Shown one piece after another: positions 17,534 to 25,789 of a stretch of 64,000 nucleotides of DNA; within the stretch, counting starts at the first letter, position 1, and each line of letters begins with the position of its first letter. The DNA lies in contig CADABA010000007.1 of NCBI GenBank assembly GCA_902785985.1, positions 1 to 64,000 of the forward strand, given 5' to 3'. The translations under genes were made by a program, and so were the position numbers. This DNA comes from an uncultured Lachnospiraceae bacterium. Its GTDB lineage: Bacteria > Bacillota > Clostridia > Lachnospirales > Lachnospiraceae. The notes under the pieces were generated by a model that was not told the DNA's origin, searched no databases, and was given only the letters and a program-made list of their open reading frames with translations.

Positions 17534-18316
17534 CTATTTATCCCAGATCTTCCAGGGAGCGTTCCCGCTCTCCCACATTTTCTCCAGGATCTCCTTTTCC
17601 CGCAGCGTATCCATGCACTGCCAGAATCCCTTATGCCTGTACCCGTTCATCTGCCCCCGCCTTGCTGCCTCCGAGAGAGGATATCTCTCAAGGACTGTGT
17701 CGTCCCCTTCGATCAGGTCCAGCAGTTCCGGCTCCAGGACCATGAAACCGGCGTTGATCCAGCCGCCGTCCTCTTTCTTCTTCTCCTTGAAGCTCCTGAT
17801 GCTCCCGTCCGCCTGCATATCGAGGATTCCGAAGCGCCCTCCCGGCATGACAGTCGTGATCGTGACCATCTTGCCGTTCTTTTTGTGAAATTCGACCAGC
17901 TCCGGAATATTAATATCCGCAACGCCGTCTCCGTAGGTGAGCAGGAAGGTCTCGTTTCCCAGATGCTCCCGCACCCGGCGTACTCTTCCTCCTGTCATCG
18001 TATGGAGACCCGTATCCACCAGAGTCACTTTCCAGGGCTCCAGATAATTATTGTGAACGATCATCTGATTTTCGCCGTTCCTGAAATCAAAGGTGATGTC
18101 ACTGTTGTGCAGATAATAATCCGCGAACCATTCCTTGATGACATGCTGCTTATAACCGCAGCAGATGACGAACTCATTGTATCCGTAATAGGAGTACATC
18201 TTCATAATATGCCAAAGGATCGGCTTGTCGCCGATCTCGATCATCGGTTTTGGCTTGAGATGACTCTCCTCACTGATTCTTGTGCCGAACCCTCCGGCAA
18301 GTATTACGACTTTCAT
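17534..18316 (-). CDS. rfbF: Glucose-1-phosphate cytidylyltransferase
   Basis: The 260 aa product has the nucleotidyltransferase start ILAGGFGTRISEES and the RfbF segment KPKPMIEIGDKP, in the family's normal length. It makes CDP-glucose from CTP and glucose-1-phosphate, feeding the CDP-glucose 4,6-dehydratase encoded next. It is the first gene of the minus-strand sugar operon; the promoter would lie in the 196 bp upstream, after the dacF terminator, but I see no clear one. The gap of 116 bp to rfbG contains weak sequences resembling family A ends (near 17451 and 17510), perhaps a decayed copy. Confidence 0.93.
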   Translation of the reverse strand: MKVVILAGGFGTRISEESHLKPKPMIEIGDKPILWHIMKMYSYYGYNEFVICCGYKQHVIKEWFADYYLHNSDITFDFRNGENQMIVHNNYLEPWKVTLVDTGLHTMTGGRVRRVREHLGNETFLLTYGDGVADINIPELVEFHKKNGKMVTITTVMPGGRFGILDMQADGSIRSFKEKKKEDGGWINAGFMVLEPELLDLIEGDDTVLERYPLSEAARRGQMNGYRHKGFWQCMDTLREKEILEKMWESGNAPWKIWDK

Positions 18317-18436
18317 AGATTTGTCCTGTCTTTCTCACTCCAGTTTTTGCTGTTCACTGCCGCGGCTTTCGGATTCCGCAGTACCGGTTCATGCCGCCCT
18401 GCCGCCTTGTCTTCTGTTTCCCGAAAAAAACTCAAA

Positions 18437-18467
18437 AGTAAGGAATAACATCCGGTTATTCCTTACT
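18437..18467. terminator. Intrinsic terminator downstream of dacF
   Basis: A perfect 13 bp stem AGTAAGGAATAAC / GTTATTCCTTACT has a 5-base loop. On the minus strand it is followed by TTTGAGTTTTTTT, which suits termination of dacF before the sugar locus begins. Confidence 0.8.
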
Positions 18468-18512
18468 CTGTTTCCCCAGCAGATCATTTTCTCAGTGTGG
18501 GAATCTCCCCGC

Positions 18513-20369
18513 TCAATTGCCGGTCCCGTTCATTCCGCTGTTTTCTTCCCCGCTCTGTGCAGGGGCCCCGAAATCGAACTCGCCGGTCACGTCAGATGCA
18601 TTTTCATCGACCGCAGGAGTATCCGTCCCCTCATTTGAGGAGACAGGAGACGCCTCTGCCTCCGCTCCTGCACCCCCTGCGCCGCCGTCTGCAGGGTTCC
18701 CGCTCTCTCCTTCATTCCGGAGAGAGTTCTCCCCGCCGTCTGCAGTGTCAGCTCCGGCATTCTCAGATTTTTCTTCCTTTTCTGCTTTCTCCGCGACGGC
18801 AAGTGCTTCAGCGTCGACCGGCAGGCCGGCAGGAGAGTCCTTCTGCTCATTGATATAAGCCTCATCTGCTGCCTGGATCTTCTTTTTCAGCTTCCTGCGT
18901 CTCACCGCAAGGGTGATGATGATGGCCAGGATACCGGCCGCAACGACTCCTCCGAGCACATAGATCGCAAGACGGAAGGTCTCTCCGTCGAGTTCTCCGT
19001 TCTGTCCGGAGTTCTCCTTCACAGTCCCTGCATCCTTCTCCCCGGTCTTTTCGGTCTTTTCGGTCTTCCCGGAAGACGCCGTATCCTTTGAAGTCCTGGA
19101 CTCAGTCTTCTTCGCGCCCTCAAGTTCCTTCTTATATTTCGCGGCATTCTCCTTCGTCATCAGAAGATTTCCGACTCTCTGTCCGTTATAACTGTAAATC
19201 CAGTTGACCATCTCACCGGCATCCGAAGAGCCTGCATCCTGCTCTTCGATCGTGCACGCATCAACACTCGCCCCCTTCGGAAGCGTCACTTTTCCGCCCC
19301 CTGCCGTCAGATCAGGGTTCCCGACAGACTGGACCGCAAAATTATTAAATCCGTAGTCCAGTATGTGTATATTGTCCTCGGCTGCATATCCGGCATCCTC
19401 CGCATGCATCGTGACGACGATCAGCGTCATTCCGTCCCTGCTCACGGCATTGATCAGCGTGTGACGGGCACCATCCGTATAGCCGGTCTTTCCGCCGATC
19501 GTTCCCGGATAATAATATGACGGAGAAACAAGAAGCGGATTGTGACTCGTGAGCTCGCGCTCTCCGGACGTCATGTTCGTCGGCGGAATCGTGTATGTCG
19601 GAGTATTGATGATGATCCGGAAGTCCTCACGGCGAAGACCTTCCCGCATGATCAGGGCCATATCGTGCGCTGTCGTCACGTGTTCGGGATCCGGCATGCC
19701 GCAGGCATTTGCAAAATGTGTACCCGTGCACCCGATCTCGGCTGCCCTGTCATTCATCATCTGGACAAAGTTGTCGATGGAACCTCCTCCGATATATTCT
19801 CCAAGCTGCGTCGCCATATCGTTAGCTGAATACAGAAATGTTCCGTAAATGAGTTCCTCGACAGTGAACTCCTCGCCAACTTTCGTATACAGATTCATAC
19901 TGCCGGTCTCCGCATAACGCACACCGGTCTCTGTCATTGCGACCCGGTCCTCCAGATTGCCATTCTCAAGGGCAAGCAGGAGCGTCATGACTTTCGTGAT
20001 CGAGGCCGGAGCCATCTTTGCCCCGATCGACTTGTCATAGAGTACTGCCCCGGTATCCGCGTCGATCAGACAGGCTGTAAGCGATTTACAATCCTCGCCC
20101 TGCGGCCATCCGGCAATCGCGTTCGTAGACACCTCAGGAGGTGCTTCCGGTGCCGGTGTGCCGGATGCATCTGTCTGTGCCGCCGAAGAATCCTGTGCCG
20201 TTGAGGATTCCTGCGCCGGCGCTGCGCTCTCCGTTGGCGCAGCGGAAGCGTAAACACTCTCCGGAGCCGCGCAAAAAAGAACCGCTCCGGCCAGAAGGAC
20301 TGCAGCCATCCGGCCTGTATGCAGGGCAATCCCGTGAATGATCTGTGAAACTACACCCTCTTCGTTCAA
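18513..20369 (-). CDS. D-alanyl-D-alanine carboxypeptidase, DacF-like, with C-terminal membrane anchor
   Basis: The 618 aa product is a class A low-molecular-weight penicillin-binding protein. The catalytic motifs are S123-I-T-K126, S181-A-N183 and K294-T-G296. It has an N-terminal signal peptide (hydrophobic residues about 21-35), an Ala/Ser/Pro/Gln-rich linker to about residue 85, a transmembrane helix near 478-503 followed by RRRKLKKK, and a long acidic cytoplasmic tail of about 110 residues. It trims the terminal D-Ala from peptidoglycan stems. The tail is longer than in classical DacF. The start is TTG at 20369, 9 bases after GGGGG; starting at the later ATG (residue 21) would remove the charged part of the signal peptide. 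Confidence 0.88.
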   Translation of the reverse strand: MNEEGVVSQIIHGIALHTGRMAAVLLAGAVLFCAAPESVYASAAPTESAAPAQESSTAQDSSAAQTDASGTPAPEAPPEVSTNAIAGWPQGEDCKSLTACLIDADTGAVLYDKSIGAKMAPASITKVMTLLLALENGNLEDRVAMTETGVRYAETGSMNLYTKVGEEFTVEELIYGTFLYSANDMATQLGEYIGGGSIDNFVQMMNDRAAEIGCTGTHFANACGMPDPEHVTTAHDMALIMREGLRREDFRIIINTPTYTIPPTNMTSGERELTSHNPLLVSPSYYYPGTIGGKTGYTDGARHTLINAVSRDGMTLIVVTMHAEDAGYAAEDNIHILDYGFNNFAVQSVGNPDLTAGGGKVTLPKGASVDACTIEEQDAGSSDAGEMVNWIYSYNGQRVGNLLMTKENAAKYKKELEGAKKTESRTSKDTASSGKTEKTEKTGEKDAGTVKENSGQNGELDGETFRLAIYVLGGVVAAGILAIIITLAVRRRKLKKKIQAADEAYINEQKDSPAGLPVDAEALAVAEKAEKEEKSENAGADTADGGENSLRNEGESGNPADGGAGGAGAEAEASPVSSNEGTDTPAVDENASDVTGEFDFGAPAQSGEENSGMNGTGN

Positions 20370-20568
20370 TTGTTTATACCCCCAAATAATTGTACATCTC
20401 CCTGTCTGTCGGAGTGATGCCTTTCGAATTCCGCGCTCACCTCATGCTCCTGCCGCACTGCGCAGATGCCCGTATACCTGTGCTTCTGCAGACAGAGGCT
20501 CACCGCACAGTATGCTTTCGCCTCTCTCGCAGATATGCGATCTTCCCGTTTACTGACGAGGTGTCGAT

Positions 20569-20841
20569 TCAATTGACCTGCTCCCCAAGTCCGTTCTCGA
20601 CTGCCGCGCACATTGAACGCAGTGCTTCTCTCTCATCCGGGCCATCGCAGACGATCTCTATCTCATCCCCGCACTTGACACAGGCGCTCAGGACCGAGAG
20701 AACACTCTTTGCATTGGCAGTGGTATTCCCGAAAGAAAACGTCACAAGGCTCTTGAACAGAAGCGCCTCCTTACAGAAGTAAGCGGCCGGCTTCAAATGA
20801 AGTCCCGTTGCATTGATCACTCTGACTTTTCTGCTGACCAT
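20569..20841 (-). CDS. HPr-family phosphocarrier protein, paralogue with Ser46
   Basis: The 90 aa product is an HPr fold. His15 is present (GLHLKPA), but the usual Arg17 is Lys. Ser46 is present in NAKSVLSVL, so it could be a target of HPr kinase. The second HPr at 54260 shows the opposite pattern. The start at 20841 has GGAGA 5 bases upstream; a longer frame reaches into repeat copy B1 and is not credible. No other PTS gene is adjacent, which suggests a regulatory (Crh-like) rather than transport role; this is inference. The repeat ends 11 bp upstream of the start codon. The 199 bp between this gene and dacF holds nothing I recognise. Confidence 0.85.
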   Translation of the reverse strand: MVSRKVRVINATGLHLKPAAYFCKEALLFKSLVTFSFGNTTANAKSVLSVLSACVKCGDEIEIVCDGPDEREALRSMCAAVENGLGEQVN

Positions 20842-20852
20842 ATTATCTCCTT

Positions 20853-21075
20853 TTATCTCAGTGGGTAAGACCCCCGCTTCTATAAGCGGGGGATAGGTCG
20901 ATATCCTGCTCGTCTCAGTGGCGGGTTTCAATCCCCCACTGAGATAAACGCCTCAGCTCCGCAATGCTCCACTGGAGCATTGTTACGCATGCTTAGGCAC
21001 GGCGGATCGCAGCCGCGCAAAGAGGAAGGTGCTTTGCACCATGCGCGGCGCGGCAAGAACGCTGAGGCGTTCTTG
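20853..21075 (-). repeat. Family B element B1 with its flanking module
   Basis: The core (20853-20947) has inverted ends TTATCTCAGTGGG / CCCACTGAGATAA and an inner hairpin CCCCCGCTTCTATAAGCGGGGG. A conserved flank follows: hairpin AATGCTCCACTGGAGCATT, then GTTACGCATGC, a GC-rich stretch and AAGAACGC...GCGTTCTT. The core lies against the ribosome site of the HPr paralogue. Confidence 0.85.
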
Positions 21076-21080
21076 ATCCC

Positions 21081-21167
21081 GTCAGTGGGAAAGACCCCCG
21101 CTTTACGCAATCGGCGGGTAAAACAATATCCTGCTCATCTCATCGGCGGTTCCCGATCCCCACTGAG
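21081..21167 (-). repeat. Decayed tandem copy of family B core (B1b)
   Basis: GTCAGTGGGAAAGACCCCCG at the left and CCCCACTGAG at the right, with AATATCCTGCTC in the middle, match the family B core with several changes. It directly follows B1 in the 372 bp gap between cdaR and the HPr paralogue. Confidence 0.7.
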
Positions 21168-21213
21168 TTCAAGAACGCTTCCGGCGGATCGCTTAACATA
21201 CGCAGCGTTATGT

Positions 21214-22500
21214 CTATGTCTTTGTCTTTGACAGCGTCACACTGACTGTCACATCCTCTACAAGCTCCAGATCCTGCGGCAGAGTCACCTTGAGCGGAAC
21301 GTCATGTTTGCCTTCTGAAAGCCCCGTCAAGTCGACGGACGCCTGAACGGATCCTGCTGTCAGCGAGGAAAGTGCCTGGTCAGTACCCTGGACCTTGATG
21401 TCGACTTTGCTCACATCGAACACGCAGTTCAGAGAGCTGTCAAGATTTTCCTTAACGACCGACTGCGTCTCGACAGAGATCAGCTTACTGTTATACGGAA
21501 GAATATGGACTCTCACCATGACAACATCGGTGGTATCCTCCGCAAGCCTGATGCCCTTCGGAAGGAAATCCCCAATATTGATGCGGACGTCAAAATCTTC
21601 TTTCGCATCCGTACAGTCCACTGTCCCCGACCCGGCAGAAATCGTCACAGTGTTCCCGGAGTCAGCAAGCTCCTGGAGCAGCGTTTCATCCGCCACGACG
21701 GAAATTGTTGCAGGCGTCGTCACGATCTCTCCGACCTGATATCCGGGAGCCGGATTTCCGCTCGTCTCGACCCTTACTTTCACGTCGCTCTGCACTTTAA
21801 AAAAGGTCACGTTCACCTTGATCTGGGACGCTTCCGTGCTGAAGGAAAGAGAGGACATCTTTGAATCGCCCAGCTCCGCCCCGTTCTTGTCTATGACTTT
21901 GATCACGCACGGATATATTCCGCTTCTGCTCTTATTTGACACGTCCACCACCGCAGTGACCCGGTCAATGATATCGATCAGAGTATTCGGCCCGCGCACT
22001 GTCAGCTTCTCCGGTTCCACTGTCATTTCTCCGATCTCATAGCCGTTTGCCGGCTTTGTACTGCCGTTCGACGGAGTAATGACAAAGTCCTTGCTTACTC
22101 GCTCTTCCAGTTCTATCCCTATGTTGCGCGGATTAGTGACACAGTTTTCCGGGGGAATTCCGGGAACGGAGACACTGAGCGGGACCATGACCGGACTTGT
22201 GTCAAGGCTGATCAGCTGTGTAAGATCCGCCTCCACAGTTATATTGGAAGCCCTCAGAGGCTCCACGACGGACCTGTTGCCCCTCACTGTCACGGAAACG
22301 GCATCGTTCCCCGGGACAATACTGTAGGAAAGTCCCATGCTCTCAACATGGGACGCATTTTCGACAGTGACGGGTACGCCCGTAATTGTCCTCGTAATGA
22401 TCGGATTCCTGTAATTAGTGATGATGAACCAGATGATAAATGCAAGCACCAGGGAAATGACAGCGAGGCCCGGGTGCTTGATGATCCTGTTTTTTATCAT
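21214..22500 (-). CDS. cdaR: CdaR (YbbR-domain) regulator of diadenylate cyclase
   Basis: The 428 aa product starts with a basic segment and one membrane anchor (about residues 12-28), then an extracytoplasmic region of repeated YbbR domains rich in beta strands (for example ITRTITGVPVTVENAS near 34). CdaR proteins sit in the membrane and modulate the c-di-AMP synthase CdaA. The start overlaps the cdaA stop by 4 bp (ATGA), so the two are translationally coupled. The usual third partner glmM is not in the window downstream. Confidence 0.9.
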   Translation of the reverse strand: MIKNRIIKHPGLAVISLVLAFIIWFIITNYRNPIITRTITGVPVTVENASHVESMGLSYSIVPGNDAVSVTVRGNRSVVEPLRASNITVEADLTQLISLDTSPVMVPLSVSVPGIPPENCVTNPRNIGIELEERVSKDFVITPSNGSTKPANGYEIGEMTVEPEKLTVRGPNTLIDIIDRVTAVVDVSNKSRSGIYPCVIKVIDKNGAELGDSKMSSLSFSTEASQIKVNVTFFKVQSDVKVRVETSGNPAPGYQVGEIVTTPATISVVADETLLQELADSGNTVTISAGSGTVDCTDAKEDFDVRINIGDFLPKGIRLAEDTTDVVMVRVHILPYNSKLISVETQSVVKENLDSSLNCVFDVSKVDIKVQGTDQALSSLTAGSVQASVDLTGLSEGKHDVPLKVTLPQDLELVEDVTVSVTLSKTKT

Positions 22501-23363
22501 TTATCCCGCACTTTCCAGATCCGGAACTTGTTCTCATTCCGTTCTTTCATTGAATTATGCTGTACATAATACAGCTGCTCTCTCAGTTCACTCGGCGTAA
22601 CTCCGGTCGACAGATGCCCCATATACGCATACGACACCCGTCCGGTCTCCTCCGAGACGATAATTGTGAAAGAGTCACTCACCTCACTGATTCCCAGGGC
22701 AGCACGATGTCTGGTGCCATACTTCTTACTGATCGAAACATTTTCCGACAGAGGAAGATAACAGGTCGCGGCGACGAGACGCTCTCCGCGCATAATGACC
22801 GCACCGTCATGCAGGGGCGTGTTGTGTTCAAAGATATTGACGAGAAGCTGGCTCGAGATAAGTGAATCCATCTCGATTCCCGTATTGATGTACTCGTCCA
22901 GCGTAATATTCTGTTCAATGACGATCAGAGCGCCCGTGCGGACCTCAGCCATCTCGTTGACTGCCCGGATGATCTCATTAATGATCGAGTCGGAAAATTT
23001 TATGACCGTCTGTGAATTGTTTGATACGAAAAAATGGAAAATGAAATTTCTCTGACCCAGAGAATCCAGCGCCTTTCGAAGCTCCGGCTGAAAAATGATG
23101 ACCAGGGCGATCAGGGCGACTGACGCGATCTTCTGTGATATCCACAGGATCGTCGTCAGCTGAAAGACCCATGCAAAAATGGTAAAAATACCAACGACGA
23201 GAATTCCCCTCAGAAGCGTGTAAGCCCGCGTACTCTGGATCCACACCATGAACACATACAGGAGCGCAGCAATGATCAAAATCTCGAGAATATCATTGAT
23301 CTGCAGCCTCGGCATATATATTTCCTGAAGAAAAGTTTTGATCTTTTCAAAAAAAGTAAGCAA
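22497..23363 (-). CDS. cdaA: Diadenylate cyclase CdaA (DacA)
   Basis: The 288 aa product has about three N-terminal membrane helices (residues 25-100) and a cytosolic DAC domain with the DGA motif (HDGAVIMRG) and GTRHRAALG, the two catalytic signatures. It makes c-di-AMP from two ATP, controlling potassium and cell-wall homeostasis. The start is TTG at 23363 with AGGAAG 7 bases before it. cdaR follows with a 4 bp overlap. A membrane protein gene of unknown role ends 43 bp upstream and is probably co-transcribed. Confidence 0.95.
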   Translation of the reverse strand: MLTFFEKIKTFLQEIYMPRLQINDILEILIIAALLYVFMVWIQSTRAYTLLRGILVVGIFTIFAWVFQLTTILWISQKIASVALIALVIIFQPELRKALDSLGQRNFIFHFFVSNNSQTVIKFSDSIINEIIRAVNEMAEVRTGALIVIEQNITLDEYINTGIEMDSLISSQLLVNIFEHNTPLHDGAVIMRGERLVAATCYLPLSENVSISKKYGTRHRAALGISEVSDSFTIIVSEETGRVSYAYMGHLSTGVTPSELREQLYYVQHNSMKERNENKFRIWKVRDK

Positions 23364-23406
23364 TCTGCCACTTCCTCTCCAAAGAGCCTGTCAGATGTCC
23401 GTTCTT

Positions 23407-24375
23407 TTACAGATTCCTGAGGGAATCCTCCAGCTTCTGTTCAAAGTTCACGGATTCTCCATCCGCTTCATCTGTGTCGGCAAAATCCTCCGATGTAATC
23501 TTGGGAACCGCTTTCACATGATAATAATACATGTCATCTTCGAACTCCAGCACTTCGACTTTTTTGAAGTCAAGAGAAAGCCAGAAGAACTGAAGAATCA
23601 GGGATATGATGATCGCTGCGCCCGCACCGATTCCTTCCTTTGCGAGATCAAATTTCGTCAGGGAGATCGAATTGCCGAGAATGACGAAGAAAATGTAGAC
23701 TACTCCTCCGGCAACGCAGGCAGCCTCATACGCATGCGCGAACCCGAGTCTGCGGAATGCGTAGACGATCATAACAACGCCTGAAAGCGCCAGAATACTC
23801 ACGATCATTTCATTTCCCGAACTGATCGACTCCATGAGGAGCGTCAGCCTCGCGACATATTCCGTCTTTCCGAATTCAAGCAGGGCGTCCTTATTGGAAG
23901 TCACTGCGGAAAGAAGATAATACACGATACACCCCGATCCCACTGCAAGGACCGCGGACGGGCGCTTCCTGAGCCCGTAACAGATCGGGACCAGCGCCGG
24001 GATTCCAAAATGCATGGCAATCGGCAAAAAGATGATCGCCGGGGAATCATCCGGCACGAACCGAAGGAAAAGGAAAGTGAGCGCCAGCAGAATGATCGCG
24101 CAGACTGCAAAGACGTCGATCCCCATAGAAAATGAATGCCCGACGATAAAAGCACCCGATACGATCGGCATGAACCGGAAGGGCAGGACCGAACACAGCA
24201 GAGCTGCGATCAGCATGACGAACGTATTCGCAAAGACCCCCTCTCCTTCAAACACAGACGCGATCCAGTAAAAACACGCAAAAGCCGTACATGCCTTCAC
24301 GATAATGTCAATATATACAGAATGCACTGAATAAAATTTCTTCAGAATCTCTTTAATTGTCAATGCTCCACGCAT
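23407..24375 (-). CDS. Polytopic membrane protein of unknown function, upstream of cdaA
   Basis: I do not recognise a named family. The 322 aa product has about eight hydrophobic helices between residues 25 and 270, and a soluble acidic C-terminal tail of about 50 residues (TSEDFADTDEADGE). Motifs in the helices are not diagnostic. It precedes cdaA by 43 bp on the same strand and could be a partner in c-di-AMP-related or osmotic functions; this rests only on position. ATG at 24375 follows GAGGATATTGAAAT, a slightly long spacing. Confidence 0.65.
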   Translation of the reverse strand: MRGALTIKEILKKFYSVHSVYIDIIVKACTAFACFYWIASVFEGEGVFANTFVMLIAALLCSVLPFRFMPIVSGAFIVGHSFSMGIDVFAVCAIILLALTFLFLRFVPDDSPAIIFLPIAMHFGIPALVPICYGLRKRPSAVLAVGSGCIVYYLLSAVTSNKDALLEFGKTEYVARLTLLMESISSGNEMIVSILALSGVVMIVYAFRRLGFAHAYEAACVAGGVVYIFFVILGNSISLTKFDLAKEGIGAGAAIIISLILQFFWLSLDFKKVEVLEFEDDMYYYHVKAVPKITSEDFADTDEADGESVNFEQKLEDSLRNL

Positions 24376-24512
24376 ATTTCAATATCCTCATAAAAACACA
24401 AAGCGCTGTTCCTGCCGCCTCATTCATTATTCTCTGAAAACTTCCATCCCGGAGACTCTCCGGTCTCCCCGGGCAGCAGCTGCACCGATGCCTGCGGGAA
24501 GTTCCCGTTCCT

Positions 24513-24556
24513 GAAGTGATTCCCTGTCAGGAACACCCTGACTCCGAAATCACTTC
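24513..24556. terminator. Hairpin overlapping the end of the small membrane protein gene
   Basis: GAAGTGATT (24513-24521) pairs with AATCACTTC (24548-24556), and an inner GTCAGG/CCTGAC extends the stem. It overlaps the stop codon at 24550. No T-run follows on either strand, so termination is uncertain. Confidence 0.4.
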
Positions 24557-24930
24557 ATGCGGTACAGCGATCGCAGCTTCACTACATATTCCCGCAGGCG
24601 TTTTCTCGCGCGCCCGTAGCGGACTGCCGATGAAATGTAGGTGATCGCGAGATACAGGCCGATCAGCGCCACATATCCGATCAGGATCAGGGACAGAACA
24701 ACAGGAATATCCATCGAATCCAGATTATTCATCAGGAACTCCAGATTACCGCCCACCAGAAGGGCGAGGAGCAGTATATAACTGATCGTTGTGAGGAACC
24801 AGTTCTTGATCAGCTGGACTGTCAGATAATCTCCCCGGTAAAAATGCCGGATCCGCAGATCCTCCCTGCCTTCTCCTTCCTCATAGCGGGCAAGCTCTAT
24901 CATCGCCCTTACTTTTTTCTCATCAACCAT
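24550..24930 (-). CDS. Small membrane protein of unknown function (two helices)
   Basis: The 126 aa product has a hydrophilic N-terminus, two hydrophobic helices at about 45-65 and 77-97, and a basic C-terminus (RYGRARKRLREYVVKLRSL). GGAGG lies 5 bases before ATG. It sits between comF and the unknown membrane protein next to cdaA. I know no function for it; the basic tail would be cytoplasmic if both ends face inward. Confidence 0.65.
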   Translation of the reverse strand: MVDEKKVRAMIELARYEEGEGREDLRIRHFYRGDYLTVQLIKNWFLTTISYILLLALLVGGNLEFLMNNLDSMDIPVVLSLILIGYVALIGLYLAITYISSAVRYGRARKRLREYVVKLRSLYRMK

Positions 24931-25006
24931 TCAGACCTCCATCACGGAAGATGTCTCTTTTGTCTCACAGATGCTGTGGTCCGTTCCACCGCAAAAAGCA
25001 TAGTCA

Positions 25007-25744
25007 TCAGTATGTTATCATAAAACCCGCTCCAATGCAAACTGACAGAAAGTATATTTGCCGTGCCCCGGCCTTGCGGAGAGCCCCCGCGGCTGCGTCG
25101 ATCGTCGCCCCCGTCGTATAGATATCATCAACGATCAGGACGCGGTCCGGAACATGTCCCCCGGAACGCACCGCGATCGCATTCTCCATATTTTCGAACC
25201 GTTCAGCCCTCGTGAGCTTTTTCATAGGTCCTGTCCGTTCCGTCCGGACAAGAAGATCCGGGCAGAACCGGATTCCCGAAAGCTCCGCGATCGGTCTGGC
25301 GATTTCCTCCGCCTGGTTATATCCGCGCTGATTTCTCCTCTCCGGGTGGATCGGTACAGGGATCACCGCCTGCGGTCTCCAGCGCAGAAGCTCACTCCGC
25401 GCCCTCTCAAAGACAAGCCGGCCCAGCACAGCTCCGTACTCTCTGCGTCCTTTATATTTGAGCGCAGCCATGGTCTTCTTCATCTGCTCATCGTAAAGGA
25501 AGATCCCGAGCCCGCACGTATAGGCGTGAGGATTTTTCGCACAGTCCTCACAGTATTTTTCAAATTCCTCCACCGGCTTTCCGCATTTTGCACACCGCCT
25601 CGTCTCGATCACGGGAAGCGCGCGGAGACAGTCCGGGCAGATGTCCGTTCCGAAGGGTGCGGGCCGGTCGCAGACAGGACAGCGGGCGGGATATAACAGA
25701 TTCAAAATGAATTTATGGGCAAAACCGGGGATTTCCTTTCCCAA
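25007..25744 (-). CDS. comF: ComF-family phosphoribosyltransferase-like protein
   Basis: The 245 aa product has an N-terminal zinc-binding part with two CxxC pairs (CPVCDRPAP, then CAKCGKPVEEF) and a C-terminal phosphoribosyltransferase domain with the PRPP motif VLIVDDIYTTGAT. ComF helps single-stranded DNA handling in natural transformation in several bacteria, though its biochemical role is unsettled. The start is TTG at 25744, 8 bases after GGAGG. recD2 ends 46 bp upstream, so both genes probably share the mreB promoter. Confidence 0.9.
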   Translation of the reverse strand: MGKEIPGFAHKFILNLLYPARCPVCDRPAPFGTDICPDCLRALPVIETRRCAKCGKPVEEFEKYCEDCAKNPHAYTCGLGIFLYDEQMKKTMAALKYKGRREYGAVLGRLVFERARSELLRWRPQAVIPVPIHPERRNQRGYNQAEEIARPIAELSGIRFCPDLLVRTERTGPMKKLTRAERFENMENAIAVRSGGHVPDRVLIVDDIYTTGATIDAAAGALRKAGARQIYFLSVCIGAGFMITY

Positions 25745-25789
25745 GAAGCATTCCTCCAGCTATAGAATTCCGATCCGAATGAGCATTTG

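Noticed and set aside
20569..20931. N-terminal extension of the HPr paralogue reading MKPATETSRISTYPPLIEAG
   Set aside because: It is translated from family B sequence and recurs near other copies; the real start with a ribosome site is at 20841.
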